The position numbers and the translations under genes were made by a program. A stretch of DNA of 64,000 nt. Source: Mya arenaria (Eukaryota > Mollusca > Bivalvia > Myida > Myidae). Location: positions 26,395,650 through 26,459,649 of the forward strand of contig NC_069129.1 in assembly GCF_026914265.1 (NCBI RefSeq), read 5' to 3'. The notes below the pieces were generated by a model that saw nothing but the letters and a program-made list of their open reading frames with translations, had not been told where the DNA came from and searched no databases. This document shows, piece after piece, positions 9,712 through 22,163 of this stretch. The stretch's first letter is position 1. The number at the start of each line of letters is the position of its first letter.

Positions 9712-12700
9712 TCAGGAGAAGAATGTTTGTGCTAAAACATCTCTGAAAAGAAGGCCATTGCCTGGATTTTGAATTTGAAAATGAAAGTCATGATCTGGTT
9801 GATCAACATCAAAATCGTCCAGACGATCAAATATGTCTCCATTATCTAGACCAAAGTTGTGGAGGAAGGAGCAGGTCAATATTATCTGGCAGCATCGCTG
9901 GGGCTGTACACGAAGGCCATATGAAAGGCAAGGAAACCTGCGCTTCAACACACCGTATGTCTGTTCAATAATGACTCGAGTCTTTACTAGGGCTCTGTTA
10001 TATCTGAAATTTATACAACAATCATATCATGGGCATATACTTATACAACGCAATTAATGTTAAAGGTACTAGACACTAGATGGTCCCAAAGTTAGCAATA
10101 ACATGATCCAGTATGAGTGAAATGTCACTTACACATCTAAACAAATTTTAGCACATCTTATCATTTACATATGTTACATTTCTTTTATTTGCCCTGCTTG
10201 GCATGAGTATCATACCTTTCCTGTGCTTGTGATCGTGTGTTCAGGTATGGTGTTAGAAGGTAACGTCGGCACGCATAACCACTGTCACCAAGCAAGTAAC
10301 CATCCATGACACCTGTTCGACATATTATATAATACAACATCAAAATACATCAGACATAATCAAATGCGGTCAATAAGAACATGAATATTTACACCTCACA
10401 CTGCTTTTCAGGCTTCAACATGTAAAAACTATTAATAATCACAAATTTCTTAAGATATGATTTTGTGTATTTATTATTTTACAGTTTGCAATAATTTTAG
10501 AATCTTTGATTAATCTTGGATTTGGAAGCAATGGTACATAATAAAATGGTACAAAGATCTATTGCCAGACTGAGACACATACAATGACATACTTCATCAC
10601 TTGACCATTGTTCAATTGCTCACCATTTATATAATGGTGAACAATTGAACAATGGTCAAGTGATGAAGAATGTCATTGTATGTGTGAAAAGGAATTGTTT
10701 CAAAAACATGACTACCTTAAAGCTGCACTCTCACAGATTGACCATTTTAACAACTATTTTATTTTTTGTCTTGGAAAGAGCAAATTTTTGGCGTAAATAT
10801 CTGCAAACCAATGATATAAGATTGCTGACAAAAAATCTGATAGTAGATTTTCATATTTCCGTACCAAAATTAATGTTTTATTACTTAAACCCTTACTAAC
10901 GGTTTAAGAAAAATGCATAAAATATCAATTTTTGAACAATCTGCCATCTGATTTTTGTCAGCAGTCTTATATAAATGGTTTACACATGGGTGAAAGTTTG
11001 AATTTTTCAAAATACTGAAAATAGGGTGTTTACATGGGGAAATGCCATTTTTACAATACATTATATAGGATAAATATTTTCTAAAATACTGAATTCAGTA
11101 TCAATACTGAAAACTTTCACCCATGTTTACATGGATTCTCTCAAAAGTTGGCTTGTTCCAGGACAAAAAAATCAAAATAATTTGTCAAAACGTTCAATCT
11201 GTGAGAGTGCAGCTTTAAGAATATGAAACTGGAAGTTATGTCCATCAATTATTTTACTGAAAGTACCATATACAAATATTTTTTTAACTTTTTTCCCAAT
11301 TACTTTGTTAATTTTTTTAAAAAAACAACAATTTTATTTTGCAAAAATCACAGATTTGTATCATAAAAAATCATTTTACATCAAGAATGATTCCAATTGA
11401 AAACATTTTAACAGAAATATTGACAACATGTTATGAAAATTTCAAGATTATGGAAGTTTTAGTACTGAAAGTTTTCACCCATTTTTAGGAAATAATCTAC
11501 TTACAAACTTCCATTAACAAACGCCCTGTTAAATTATGTTTTACCATTTAAATATACCTGGCAATCTTAAACTCAGAAAATGTGTGTATTTGTATGGTTA
11601 TATGACATTAAATGAGACATCAAAGTAAAAGAAAAATGCATTTTCATTGAAATACACGAGCATTGATTCATTTACCATTTTCCAAATCCAGGCATAAGGA
11701 AGATTGCCGGAATATGCGGGCATCATGGACACTTCCAGGCCACTTCACAACTACATTTTGAATCCGGAACCCAGCATCACATACCATCTGAAAATACAAT
11801 GACAATTGTTGATTATGTTTCAGTCCAGTTGTTCATTTCTGGAGTAAGATTGAACAAAAAGAATGAGTATTACAATGACAAGAGGGCCATGATGGCCCTG
11901 TATCGCTCACCTGTAGCTTTGCTAAATAAAGTGAACATTCTGACCTATTATCATAAAGATCCAATGAAAAGTATGGCCCCTAGAGGCCACTCTTTTATTT
12001 GTCCCACTGACCTAGTTTTTTACCCCACATGACCCTATCAGTAGGCAATGCTTCAAACCAAATATTTAAGACCTAGTCCTTGTGGCTTCAGACAAGAAAA
12101 TTTTAAAGTTTTTTCCTATATAAGCCTATGTTAAACTTGTGACACCCAGGGTGAGGCCTCTTTTCACCACAGGTGCACAAATTGAACAATCTTGGTAGCG
12201 GGCCACTAGGTTATGCCACATATAAAATGCCAATGTCTTGTTGGTTTAGACAAGAAGTTTTTTGTTCTATATAAGCCTATGCAAAACTTGTGACTCCCCC
12301 CAGGATAGGGCCTCTTCTCCCCAGGGGCATAAATTGAACAATCTTGGTAGAGGACCACTTGGTTATGATACATACCAAATATTGAATGCGTAGGCCTTGC
12401 ATTTTCAGACAAGAAGATTTTTAAACACTTTCCTTATATAAGCCTATGTAAAACTTGTGACCCCCTAGGTGGGGCCTCTTATCACTTCAGGGGCATAATT
12501 TGAATAATCTCGGTAGAGAACCACAAGGTAAAGCTACATACCATATATCAAATGCCTAGGCCTTGTGGTTTTAGACAAGATTTTAAGTTTTCACTAAATA
12601 AGCCTATGTAAAACTTGCGACCCCCGGGCAGGGCCTCTTATCACTCCAGAGGCATAATTAGAACAATCTTGGTAGATGTCCATAAAGTAATTATACATGC

Positions 12701-15700
12701 CAAATATCAAAGCCCTAGGACTTCTAGTTTTGGAGAAGATTTGTTAAGTTTTCCATATCTAAGTCTATGTAAACCACGTGACCCGGGGCGGGGTCATTTT
12801 TGACCCCAGGGGCATAATTTGAACAATCTTGGTAGAGGTCCATTAGGTGATGCTACATATCAAATATCAAAGCTCTAGGCCTTGTGGTTTTGGAGGAGAA
12901 TTTTTTTTAAGTTTTTCTTATCGGTTACCATGGCAACCAGAGTTTCGCATGGAATCCATGTCTTTGAACAACTTTGGTAGAGCTTCATGCAAGGAACATC
13001 CCTGCCAAGTTTCATCATGATTGGCCAAGGGGTTAAGGAGATGTTGTTCGAAGCAAAATGTTGACGAACGACATACATCAAGCGGTCACAAAAGCTCATT
13101 ATGTCACTGCGTGACAGGTGAGCTAACCATAGGGCCATGGTGGCCCTGTATCGCTTACCTGCCATCGATCCATACTATTGGGACTTTCAGGATTGCAATG
13201 CATCAATATTTTGAGTTACTGGTTCTTCCTTAATTGTTAGTAATTAATGGATGCCACCAGGCGACAAGTTTACTTTGTTGTTAACAATCATGAATGAATG
13301 GAAGTTGTCATAGTATATTAATTAGCAAACAAAATACAAACAACATCTTCAAAGGGTTTTATTAATGTGTTTATTAAACATTTACTTGTGCCAAATTTTC
13401 TATAAAAACAAACATCTTCAAAATCAACAGAATGCATCAAAAAGTTGTGGGAACAAACCTTGAAAAGTATGATGGAAAAGATGGGTTCAAGGGAATGATA
13501 TGAAGAAAATTTCTGATTTGTTGAATAGGGATTGGTATTAGCTGCAAAAAATGAGGGCATTAACAGTTCTAACACTGGACTTTTAACGTCAAGGTAACAT
13601 GAAGGTGATGGTCACAATTGTAAGTGAATGGGAACTACATCAATAATGACAATGATAACATCAATGCAGACACAATGTAGTTGGTGACAACATTTTTACT
13701 TTTTCCAGGAAACAACTGAGCTCTAAGTTCTTTGGTTTTTGAATGTTTTAAATGTGTCAGTAATAGTATTCTTGTGCCAAGGTAACTATGACAGACAGAT
13801 AGGCTAACAAAAATGTACAAATATGTACACTATTATTTGTGTAGACTGCACATACTGTTGAGTACAAATGTGAAACGTTCAATAGTAGTCAGCCAATTGC
13901 AAATGAGAACATGAAATTATATTGAATAGTAGCACATTGGTGACATATTTTTAAGATTTTTGCAAACAAGAGGCACATCAGTGCCTGTGCTGCACTGGCC
14001 TACAGGCTCAAGCAAAGGCCACCTAACAAACATTTTCGCCAAGTTAAATAGAAATACAATCATCGGTTTCTGAAGAAAAGTCATTTAAAGATTTTTCTAT
14101 TTTTAGCTCTGATGCCCATGTTGTGCAGCGGACCAGAACGGTTTGGGCAATTTGAGTTAACAAGGACCACCAAAGGAACATTTCTGTCAAGTTTACTGAG
14201 ATAAGATTATTGGTTTTTGATGAAGTTGTTTAAAGGTTTTTCCATTTTTTAGTCTTGGCGGCCATGTTGTGCAGCGGAATGGACCCATTTGATAGATTTT
14301 GGTTAAGGACCACCCAAGGAACATTTATGTTAAGTCTAATCAAAATCTGATCATCGATTTCTGAAAAGATGTCGTTTAAAACTTTTTCTATTTTTAGCTG
14401 CGCCGCCATGTTATGCAGTGGACCAGAAACATTTAGGCAATTTCGGTCATCGAACTTGACCTATATTTTTCTAGAGATGATCATTCTGACCAAGTTGAAT
14501 TGAGTTAAGCCTAAAATTGTGACATCTATTATGTTCACAAGGTTTTTCTACTAATTGACCTAGTGACCTAGTTTTTGACCTGGGTTGACCCAATATGGAA
14601 CTTGACCTAGCTTATGTTAAGATGATCATTCTGACCAAGTTTCATTAAGATAAGGCTAAAATTGTGACCTCTATTTTGTTCACAAGGTTTTTCTAATAAT
14701 TGACCTAGTGACCTAGTTATTGACTGCGTATGACCCAATATCGAACTTGACCCAGATTTTATAGAGATGATCATTCTGACCAAGTTGCATTAAGATTAGC
14801 CTAAAATTGTGACCTCTATTGTGTTCACAAGGTTTTTGTACTAATTGACCTAGTGACCTAGTTATTGACCGCAGATGACCCAATATCGAACTTGACCTAG
14901 ATTTTATAGAGATTATCATTCTGACCAAGTTGCATTGAGATTAGGCTAAAATTGTTACCTCTATTGTGTTCACAAGGTTTTTGTACTAATTGACCTAGTG
15001 ACCTAGTTATTGACCGTGAATGACCCAATATCAAACTTGACCTACATTTTATAGCGATGATCATTCTGACCAAGTTGCATTGAGATTAGGCTAAAATTGT
15101 GACCTCTATTGTGTTCACAAGGTTTTTCTACTAATTGACCTAGTGACCTAGTTATTGACCGCGGATGACCCAATATCGAACTTGACCTACATTTTATAGA
15201 GATGATCATTCTGACCAAGTTGCATTGAGATTAGGCTAAAATTGTGACCTCTAATGTGTTCACAAGGTATTTCTACTAATTGACCTAGTGACCTAGTTTT
15301 TGACCCCAGATGACCCAATATCGAACTTGACCTAGATTTTATAGAGATGATCAGTCTGACCAAGTTTCATAAAGATTAGGTCAAAATTGTGACCTCTGTT
15401 GTGTTCACAAGGTTTTTCTAATAATTGACCTAGTGACCTAGTTATTGACTGCGGATGACCCAATATCGAACTTGACCTAGATTTTATAGAGATGATTATT
15501 CTGACCAACTTGCATTGAGATTAGGCTAAAATTGTGACCTCTATTGTGTTCACAAGGTTTTTGTACTAATTGACCTAGTGACCTAGTTGTTGACCGCGGA
15601 TGACCCAATATCGAACTTGACCTACATTTTATAGAGATGATCATTCTGACCAAGTTGCATTGAGATTAGGCTAAAATTGTGACCTCTATTGTGTTCACAA

Positions 15701-17922
15701 GGTTTTTCTACTAATTGACCTAGTGACCTAGTTTTTGACCTGGGTTGACCCAATATGGAACTTGACCTAGCTTATGTTAAGATGATCATTCTGACCAAGT
15801 TTCATTAAGATAAGGCTAAAATTGTGACCTCTATTTTGTTCACAAGGTTTTTCTAATAATTGACCTAGTGACCTAGTTATTGACTGCGTATGACCCAATA
15901 TCGAACTTGACCCAGATTTTATAGAGATGATCATTCTGACCTAGTTGCATTAAGATTAGCCTAAAATTGTGACCTCTATTGTGTTCACAAGGTTTTTGTA
16001 CTAATTGACCTAGTGACCTAGTTATTGACCGCGGATGACCCAATATCGAACTTGACCTAGATTTTATAGAGATGATCATTCTGACCAAGTTGCATTGAGA
16101 TTAGGCTAAAATTGTGACCTCTATTGTGTTCACAAGATTTTTGTACTAATTGACCTAGTGACCTAGTTATTGACCGTGAATGACCCAATATCGAACTTGA
16201 CCTACATTTTACAGCGATGATCATTCTGACCAATTTGCATTGAGATTAGGCTAAAATTGTGACCTCTATTGTGTTCACAAGGTTTTTCTACTAATTGACC
16301 TAGTGACCTAGTTATTGACCGCGGATGACCCAATATCGAACTTGACCTAGATTTTATAGAGATGATCATTCTGACCAAGTTGCATTGAGATTAGGCTAAA
16401 ATTGTGACCTCTAATGTGTTCACAAGGTATTTCTACTAATTGACCTACTGACCTAGTTTTTGACCCCAGATGACCCAATATCGAACTTGACCTAGATTTT
16501 ATAGAGATGATCAGTCTGACCAAGTTTCATAAAGATTAGGTCAAAATTGTGACCTCTGTTGTGTTCACAAGGTTTTTCTAATAATTGACCTAGTGACCTA
16601 GTTATTGACTGCGGATGACCCAATATCGAACTTGACCTAGATTTTATAGAGATGATTATTCTGACCAACTTGCATTGAGATTAGGCTAAAATTGTGACTT
16701 CTATTGTGTTCACAAGGTTTTTGTACTAATTGACCTAGTGACCTAGTTGTTGACCGCGGATGACCCAATATCGAACTTGTCCTACATTTTATAGAGATGA
16801 TCATTCTGACCAAGTTGCATTGAGATTAGGCTAAAATTGTGACCTCTATTGTGTTCACAAGGTTTTTCTACTAATTGACCTAGTGACCTAATTATTGACC
16901 GCGGATGACCCAATATCGAACTTGACCTAGATCTTATAGAGATGACCATTCTGACCAAGTTGCATTGAGATTAGGCTAAAATTGTGACCTCTATTGTGTT
17001 CACAAGGTTTTTCTACTAATTGACCTAGTGACCTAGTTTTTGACCCCAGATGACCCAATATCGAACTTGACCTAGATTTTATAGAGATGATCAGTCTGAC
17101 CAAGTTTCATAAAGATTAGGTCAAAATTGTGACCTCTATTGTGTTCACAAGCAATTGTGAACGGACGGACGGACGGACGGACGGACGGACGGACGGACGG
17201 ACGGACGGACGGACGGACGGACGGACGGACGACGGACGAAGAGTGATCACAAAAGCTCACCTTGTCACTACGTGACAGGTGAGCTAAAAAGTGAGTGTTT
17301 CTTCTGCATGATTGCAAGGAGTGTACTAGTGAAGATATAAGTACATTTAGAGCAAAAATTCATATGTCAGTCATTGAAATTAGACTTTCGGATAAACAAA
17401 CCCGAATTCTTATACTATATTGCATGGAATCATGTTTTTGAACAAGCCCTGCTATATAAACTTCAGAATTTGAGCAAGCCCGGAAGACATTTTACTAGTG
17501 CGTGGCTTGCATGCTTGTGCTAATTTCGACCACTGATATGTTATTAAAACCATGAAATTTACAGGAAGAACTTTCAATCATACTATCACCATTGGCATTG
17601 CCAAGGCAAGTGAGTACACTATGAAAGTTGTTATAAGCTACATGCTAAGGCCAAACAATTTACAAATACAACATTGCAGCTTGGTAAGGATGACCATTAC
17701 ATTTCGTATAAAACTAGAACATCTATAAGATTTATTGACAACAAAACATTTATGATCTTTTTTCAGACAGTTATATCATTTTCAGTTGTATCAGTATGTA
17801 AGTTCTCACCTGCACATTGATAGAGTGATAGCCATTGCGATTTACATAGTCCTCCTCATACTGGTGAGGGGCATTTATTCGTATGTGGGTTCCATCCACC
17901 AGTCCAATGACATTTGGAAATC
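9712..17922 (-). CDS. PIF/Harbinger transposase (HARBI1-like), four 3' exons; N-terminus not found
   Basis: Exons in transcript order, complement of 17810-17922, 11676-11787, 10216-10312 and 9712-10003; all junctions have GT/AG ends and fitting phases, giving 203 codons and a stop without interruption. The three catalytic acids of the DDE nuclease are present: Asp in [10 protein letters not shown] (first exon), Asp in [19 protein letters not shown] (third), Glu in [19 protein letters not shown] (last). Other family marks are [13 protein letters not shown] and [19 protein letters not shown]1 proteins are about 350 residues, so the N-terminal ~145 residues should lie upstream but were not recognised. 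Introns hold two pearl-like elements, D and B. It converges on the Myb/SANT-like genes, the usual partner of this transposase. Whether it is a domesticated gene or an inflated transposon is open; no terminal inverted repeats were found. Confidence 0.85.
10575..10685. repeat. Near-perfect long hairpin (about 53-bp arms, 5-base loop)
   Basis: The arm 10575-10627 is complementary to 10633-10685 with only a few mismatches, around a TATAT loop. It lies in an intron of the HARBI1-like gene and differs from the neighbouring MITEs. Confidence 0.85.
10717..11218. mobile_element. Fold-back MITE, TTAA-flanked (family 1, copy 2), split by a nested MITE
   Basis: Same terminal repeats as 9151-9515 and TTAA at both ends, but longer by a 142-bp insertion plus its 5-bp target copy at 10984-11130. 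Outside the insert it aligns with copy 1 in reverse orientation. Confidence 0.85.
10984..11125. mobile_element. Small MITE nested inside a MITE
   Basis: Inverted ends CATGGGTGAAAGTTT and AAACTTTCACCCATG. Flanked by TTTAC at 10979-10983 and 11126-11130; the uninterrupted MITE at 9151-9515 has a single TTTAC at this site (on the other strand), which confirms a 5-bp target duplication. Confidence 0.8.
11878..13127 (+). mobile_element. Pearl-like element B
   Basis: Head ACAAGAG with hairpin GGGCCATGATGGCCC and CTGTATCGCTCACCT, as in element A. The core differs: five or six units of about 150-165 bp, each with an AACAATCTTGGTAGAG block and an AAGCCTATGTAAAACTTGTGA block. A short remnant (ACGAACGAC) stands where the ACGG stretch normally is. 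The 3' hairpin lies at 13093-13124. No coding capacity. It sits in an intron of the HARBI1-like gene. Confidence 0.75.
13130..13165 (+). mobile_element. Detached head of a pearl-like element
   Basis: Two bases after element B ends, TAGGGCCATGGTGGCCCTG with TATCGCTTACCTG repeats the head hairpin of elements A and B. No core or tail follows: a truncated element or a failed end. Confidence 0.55.
13166..13964. other. Intronic spacer without a recognised gene
   Basis: AT-rich single-copy sequence inside the long intron of the HARBI1-like gene. No repeat or coding signal was recognised. Confidence 0.6.
14440..17150 (+). repeat. 145-bp tandem array with an 8-monomer (1160-bp) higher-order repeat
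   Basis: About 18-19 monomers, each with TTGACCTAGTGACCTAGTT, TGACCCAATATCGAACTTGA and GATCATTCTGACCAAGTT blocks. Distinctive variants recur exactly 1160 bases apart: the TGGGTTGACCCAATATGG monomer at about 14580 and 15740, and the long minus-strand open frames at 14713 and 15873. So blocks of eight monomers were duplicated after the monomers had diverged. Confidence 0.9.
17161..17240 (+). repeat. ACGG microsatellite
   Basis: About 17 uninterrupted ACGG units at 17161-17230, then GACGGACGA. It sits between the tandem core and the 3' hairpin of element D, the position typical of bivalve pearl elements. Confidence 0.97.
17291..17809. other. Intronic spacer of the HARBI1-like gene
   Basis: No repeat or gene recognised between element D and the exon at 17810. 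Confidence 0.6.
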
Positions 17923-18483
17923 CTGAAAACGCAAACTTCCAATTAACATGTGTAAATATTCTAAGAAATGAAGAAATAAATTTATTATTTAAATTTAATC
18001 CATTTACAGCTATGGAGTGGAATGAGTAAATAACTAAGAGTTGGGTGGGAATGGTGGCGGGGTATATGCGATTATATCGACAATTTCATCCACAATATAA
18101 TTTATATCTACAAATGTAATCAATGCACATCTACGTACAGTATATAAATATGATAAACTTTTGTCGTGGAAAAACTGAGAGGCTGAAAAATAAAATCCCA
18201 AAAGTAACTAAATAAGTTGCGAAAGCCCTTCAAAGGTTGATTCATGCCCCCCCCCCCCCCCATTTTATTTTATAAATAAATAATATATAAAATAAAAAAA
18301 ATAATTCCACTATTGGCCCATACAGATTCGGAGTAGCTAAAAACAATACCAAAATGTAAATTAAAGAAGTGACGAAAGCCTGTACGAGGTAGATTCTTAA
18401 CCCCCTCATACAACATCCCCACTCCTCCCACATAAACAAATCCCCACCCCTTTCACCTACTTTTGATCAACTAGTGTCCTTTA
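17923..18483. other. Non-coding spacer with a poly-C run
   Basis: Contains a C run near 18247-18260 next to an AT-rich block. On the minus strand that block holds AATAAA-type polyadenylation signals about 220 bases past the stop at 18484-18486. No upstream exon of the HARBI1-like gene was identified here. Confidence 0.5.
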
Positions 18484-18774
18484 TCAAATGTAGAATCTAG
18501 CTTGTTCATCAAGCAGCAACAATGCCAGGATATGAGACACCTCGTAGCATGTTCTATCATCATTTGACAACAGTAGCGCAACTGGAACAGAAAACAAGAG
18601 TATTTTTTACGATATGAATTAAACAAGGAGCTAAGTTTGAACCAGTATAATATGTCTTTCCAAACAACTGCTCTATTTCTAGTTTTCTTTTCACCCATAA
18701 ATCAGTCTTAGGTACATTGCCTGGTTTTGGACAATTTCACATGGTTTAAAATAAGCGATATAATCATTAAACGT

Positions 18775-19048
18775 CATTAAAATGTATGCAATAAAACTGC
18801 TTACCTCTGACCAGTGTCAGGTACAAGCTGGTATCATGTGCCAGTCTGTGTCTCAGGGAGAAGTCATTAAAATGTATGCAATAAAACTGCTTACCTCTGA
18901 CGAGTGTCAGGCACAAGGTGGTATCACGTGCCAGTCTGTGTCTCAGGGAGAAGTTATTAAAATGTATGCAATAAAACTGCTTACCTCTGACGAGTGTCAG
19001 GTACAAGCTGGTATCATGTGCCAGTCTGTGTCTCGGGGAGTAGTTATT
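18775..19048. repeat. Three tandem 90-bp units, each with a minus-strand splice donor
   Basis: Units start at about 18781, 18871 and 18961 and differ by only a few bases. The 90-base period keeps open frames on both strands (30-residue repeats). On the minus strand each unit reads TGACACTSGTCAGAG then GTAAGC, a good donor; the frame before it (LAHDTSLYLTLVR) would join the exon at 18484-18581 in phase. They may be duplicated small exons or simply a minisatellite. Confidence 0.8.
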
Positions 19049-19719
19049 ATGAATGATGCTTCATATAATGGATAAAAACCAGGTAGGTATGGCTGCACGG
19101 CGCTCTGGAAAAAAATGGTTGACATACATTGTACATTTTAGACATTTGTAATATATTTGATCACTTGAGCCCAAAGCAAATTTGACAATGAATTTGTCGT
19201 ACACTGCAAGTGATGACTGAAAAGGGACATCATTGCTCATCTGTTATGGAGACAACACTCAAGAAAATCATGCATATATGGTCACTGGTAACATTTGTAG
19301 AAAGTTTTATGTCAATATCAATATTTTTCAGCTATTGTCAAGTTGTTGTAGGATGATTTGGTTGCAGGAGAAGACGACTGAATGACTATCATATACCTGT
19401 AACTTTTTATTCTTTACAAACAGACAAGAGAAGAATTAAAGTCATGGTAATTACAATCTCACCCTACCCTGAAGCCATGCTGTCTAATTTAGTGTGTTCG
19501 ACAAAAAATGGCTTTGGCATATAACGACAAAAATCGAGTAAACAGTGCCATATCAGGCCTTAATGGTCTAATAAAATAAGATTGTATATCACTGAGCATA
19601 TTTTTTAACTTTGAGAAGGTTACAAACAACCGAATAATTTTCCTATATATTCTGTCTAACAAATTTGCATGTATCATAAAACTGATTTCTAGTGCTCCAC
19701 GACTCCGAAACACAATTTA

Positions 19720-20050
19720 TGGACATAAAGCTCCACTTGTGTACATTAAACATCATTAGAAAAAAAAGTTAATTCCCCTTAGAAAAGTAATATTGGTTGA
19801 ACGTAACCACTGTATATTTGGTAAAATGACAATATCTGGAGTACGAGGACAAACAATGCGGTGAAAATGTAAATAATAAAAAGTAGATCAAGTAGATCCA
19901 GCATGTCCAGCCTGTTTTCTAAATCATTCAGTTTTAAAACCTATTTATATGTAAGGTAGCCAATTGTCTGAGATTGTACCACAGTACTTTGGTTCACAAC
20001 TAATGGAAATAAGGCATGTAACAATGAGTAAGCACTTCTGATTTGGTGTA
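19720..20050. repeat. Dispersed ~350-bp repeat, copy 1
   Basis: Aligns by eye with 48445-48806, sharing TTGGTTGAACGTAACCA, GGTAAAATGACAATATC and AAATAAGGCATGT blocks in the same order. Type not recognised; it is moderately diverged and probably an old transposon. Confidence 0.65.
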
Positions 20051-21025
20051 ATTTGCCGTTAGAAAGCTACATACTGAATTAGAGTCGCCATCTTTGAGCA
20101 CACCGAGTTGGATGTGTTCCAATATCTTTTCCATCCCACCATCTTTCTTGAAGGCTGTATGCAAGGAAGGATCAGTAACATATCAAGCTTGTCGGAAAAC
20201 AGCTTGTTTCTTGTTTGCATATTCCCGACTAAAATAAAGATTCTTTCTTTTATCTTGTGGTTAAATGAGTTTAACACAATTATATAATGTTGTCTTTTAT
20301 TTCTGGTTTAAAACTGCCATAAACTTTAAGACAGCTCCATATAAATGAAAATAAAACACACACACTAAAGTGACCACAAATTATTTGAAAACTTATTTTC
20401 ATATTTTCAAAACTGCAATAATATTGTTATAATGGAAAAGTAGCGTTAACGATAATATTTAATTAAAAAACAATTAAATGATAACACAAGTTGTATAATC
20501 GTTAATATGACATTAAATATCCTTCTGGGCACTTTAGCTCATATCTTGAGAAGAGGCAAACATTTAATTCACCCTTTTTGTACATGCCTTTATCTTCAAG
20601 GGTCTACAATCTTGTCATAAAAGCGTGACTATCATCATTTGTCAGATAAATATAACTATTGATATTTTCAAAACCTACCTTGCAGTATAATGGCGAGTTG
20701 ATCCGGCAGATTTTTTCACCCCAGGATCAACTAAGAGAGATGTAAGTATCTTATACACCTTCCGCAACCCATCCATCTGTAAAGTATAACAAGACACTTA
20801 TAAGGATATTTATCATGAATTTAAAACATTAAAGAAACCTTTCTTTATAGACTAACATGACAGTCAGCCTAAGGAGTATGTGAATTCCTGGCATGTTAAA
20901 TTTTAAGTCAATTAGAATTAGAGCTTTCAATGGATGATATTAGTATCCAGCACAACTTTCTGTTTCGTAAAAAAATAAGTTTAATAATCGAAGGGCAATA
21001 ACTATAAATTATCATACACAAAATA

Positions 21026-22163
21026 AACAAGATATGTTTTGATGTTTGCTCCCCCTCCTGCCCCCTTGGACATTGGATGCCTTTGAGGCAGTTTACAGAT
21101 TATGACTATTCAAAATGGGATGATAGTAGGTTCAGCTTTTAATCATGTTCAGATATTGATAAATATTTGCAGATAAAAATATATTGTCTTAGCAGCAGGG
21201 AATAAGTAAATATGATGTAAATCTAAATGATGAATATGACTTATGACCATGACCTTTGACTCTATGATCTCAAAATCTGTAGGGGTCATCAACTGGTCAC
21301 CCTCTCCCTAAATATTAAGTTTAAGGGCCATGGAATCAGGCATTGCTGAGTTATCACACAAACAAGCTGTTTACATTCAAGGTCACTGTAACCTTGACCT
21401 TTGACCCGATGACTCCTAAATTCAATCGGGGTCATCTACTGGACATGCCCAGCCTCCATGTCAAGTTTGAAGATCATAGGTCTAGGCATTGTTTAGATAT
21501 CACTTGGAGAAGCTTTGTTAACCTTTTCGCATTAAAGGTCACTGTTACCTTGAACATTGGCCCAATGACCCCTTAAATCAATAGGGGTCATCTACTGGTC
21601 AGGTCTAACCTTCACGTCAAGTTTGATGACAATAGGTCCAGTTATTGTCGAGTTTGCATTCAACGTCACTGATACCTTTACCTTTGACCCCTAAAATCAA
21701 TAGGGGTCATCTACTGGTCAGGGCAAACCTCCAAGGCAGGTTTGAGGGCCGTGTGTGCAGGCATTGTCTAGTTATAACTCGGACAACCTTTTATCATTCT
21801 AGGTCACTGTGACCTTGACTTTTGACCTGATGACCCCTAAAATATAAATGGGTCATCTACTGGTCAGCCTCCATGTCAAGCTTGATGACCATAGGTATAG
21901 GCATTGTTGAGTTATCACTCAGACAAGCTTTGAGAACATTTTACCATTAAAGGTCACTGTGACCTTGATATTTGACCTGATGACATCTAAAATCAATAGG
22001 GGTCCTCTACTGTTCAGGCTCAACCTTCATGTCAAGTTTGATGACCATACGTTCAGGAATTGTCGAGTTATCGATCGGACAAGCTTTGGTCTATGGACGA
22101 ACCAACTGACCGACTGACATGTGCAAAGCAATATACCCCTTATTCTTTGAAGGGGGCATAAAA
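21026..22163 (+). mobile_element. Pearl-like element E
   Basis: Head AACAAGATATGTTTTGATGTTTG, a decayed form of the head of element F (38239). Five ~150-bp core units, each with GGTCACTGTGACCTTGA, TGACCCCTAAAATCAATAGG and GTTGAGTTATCACTC blocks. Then a CCGACTGAC remnant of the ACCG stretch and a 3' hairpin (CCCCTT..AAGGGG, 22136-22155) followed by GCATAAAA. Confidence 0.72.

Larger units (their letters stand above)
13965..17290 (+). mobile_element. Pearl-like element D with a 145-bp satellite core
   Basis: Head AACAAGAG and hairpin AGGCACATCAGTGCCT (13971-13986). Then three diverged units around GCCATGTTGTGCAGCGGA, then a homogeneous array of 145-bp monomers (about 14440-17150), a pure ACGG run from 17161, and a 3' hairpin at 17254-17285 almost the same as those of elements A and B. 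At 3.3 kb it is complete by this design. It lies in an intron of the HARBI1-like gene. Confidence 0.82.

Noticed and set aside
17072-17317. Minus-strand open frame with repeated VRPS residues
   Set aside because: It is the translation of the ACGG microsatellite and of the tail of element D; no start context or conserved domain.
9151-17922. Terminal inverted repeats of a whole Harbinger transposon around the HARBI1-like gene
   Set aside because: The inverted repeats I found in this span all belong to MITEs or pearl-like elements; none brackets the gene.
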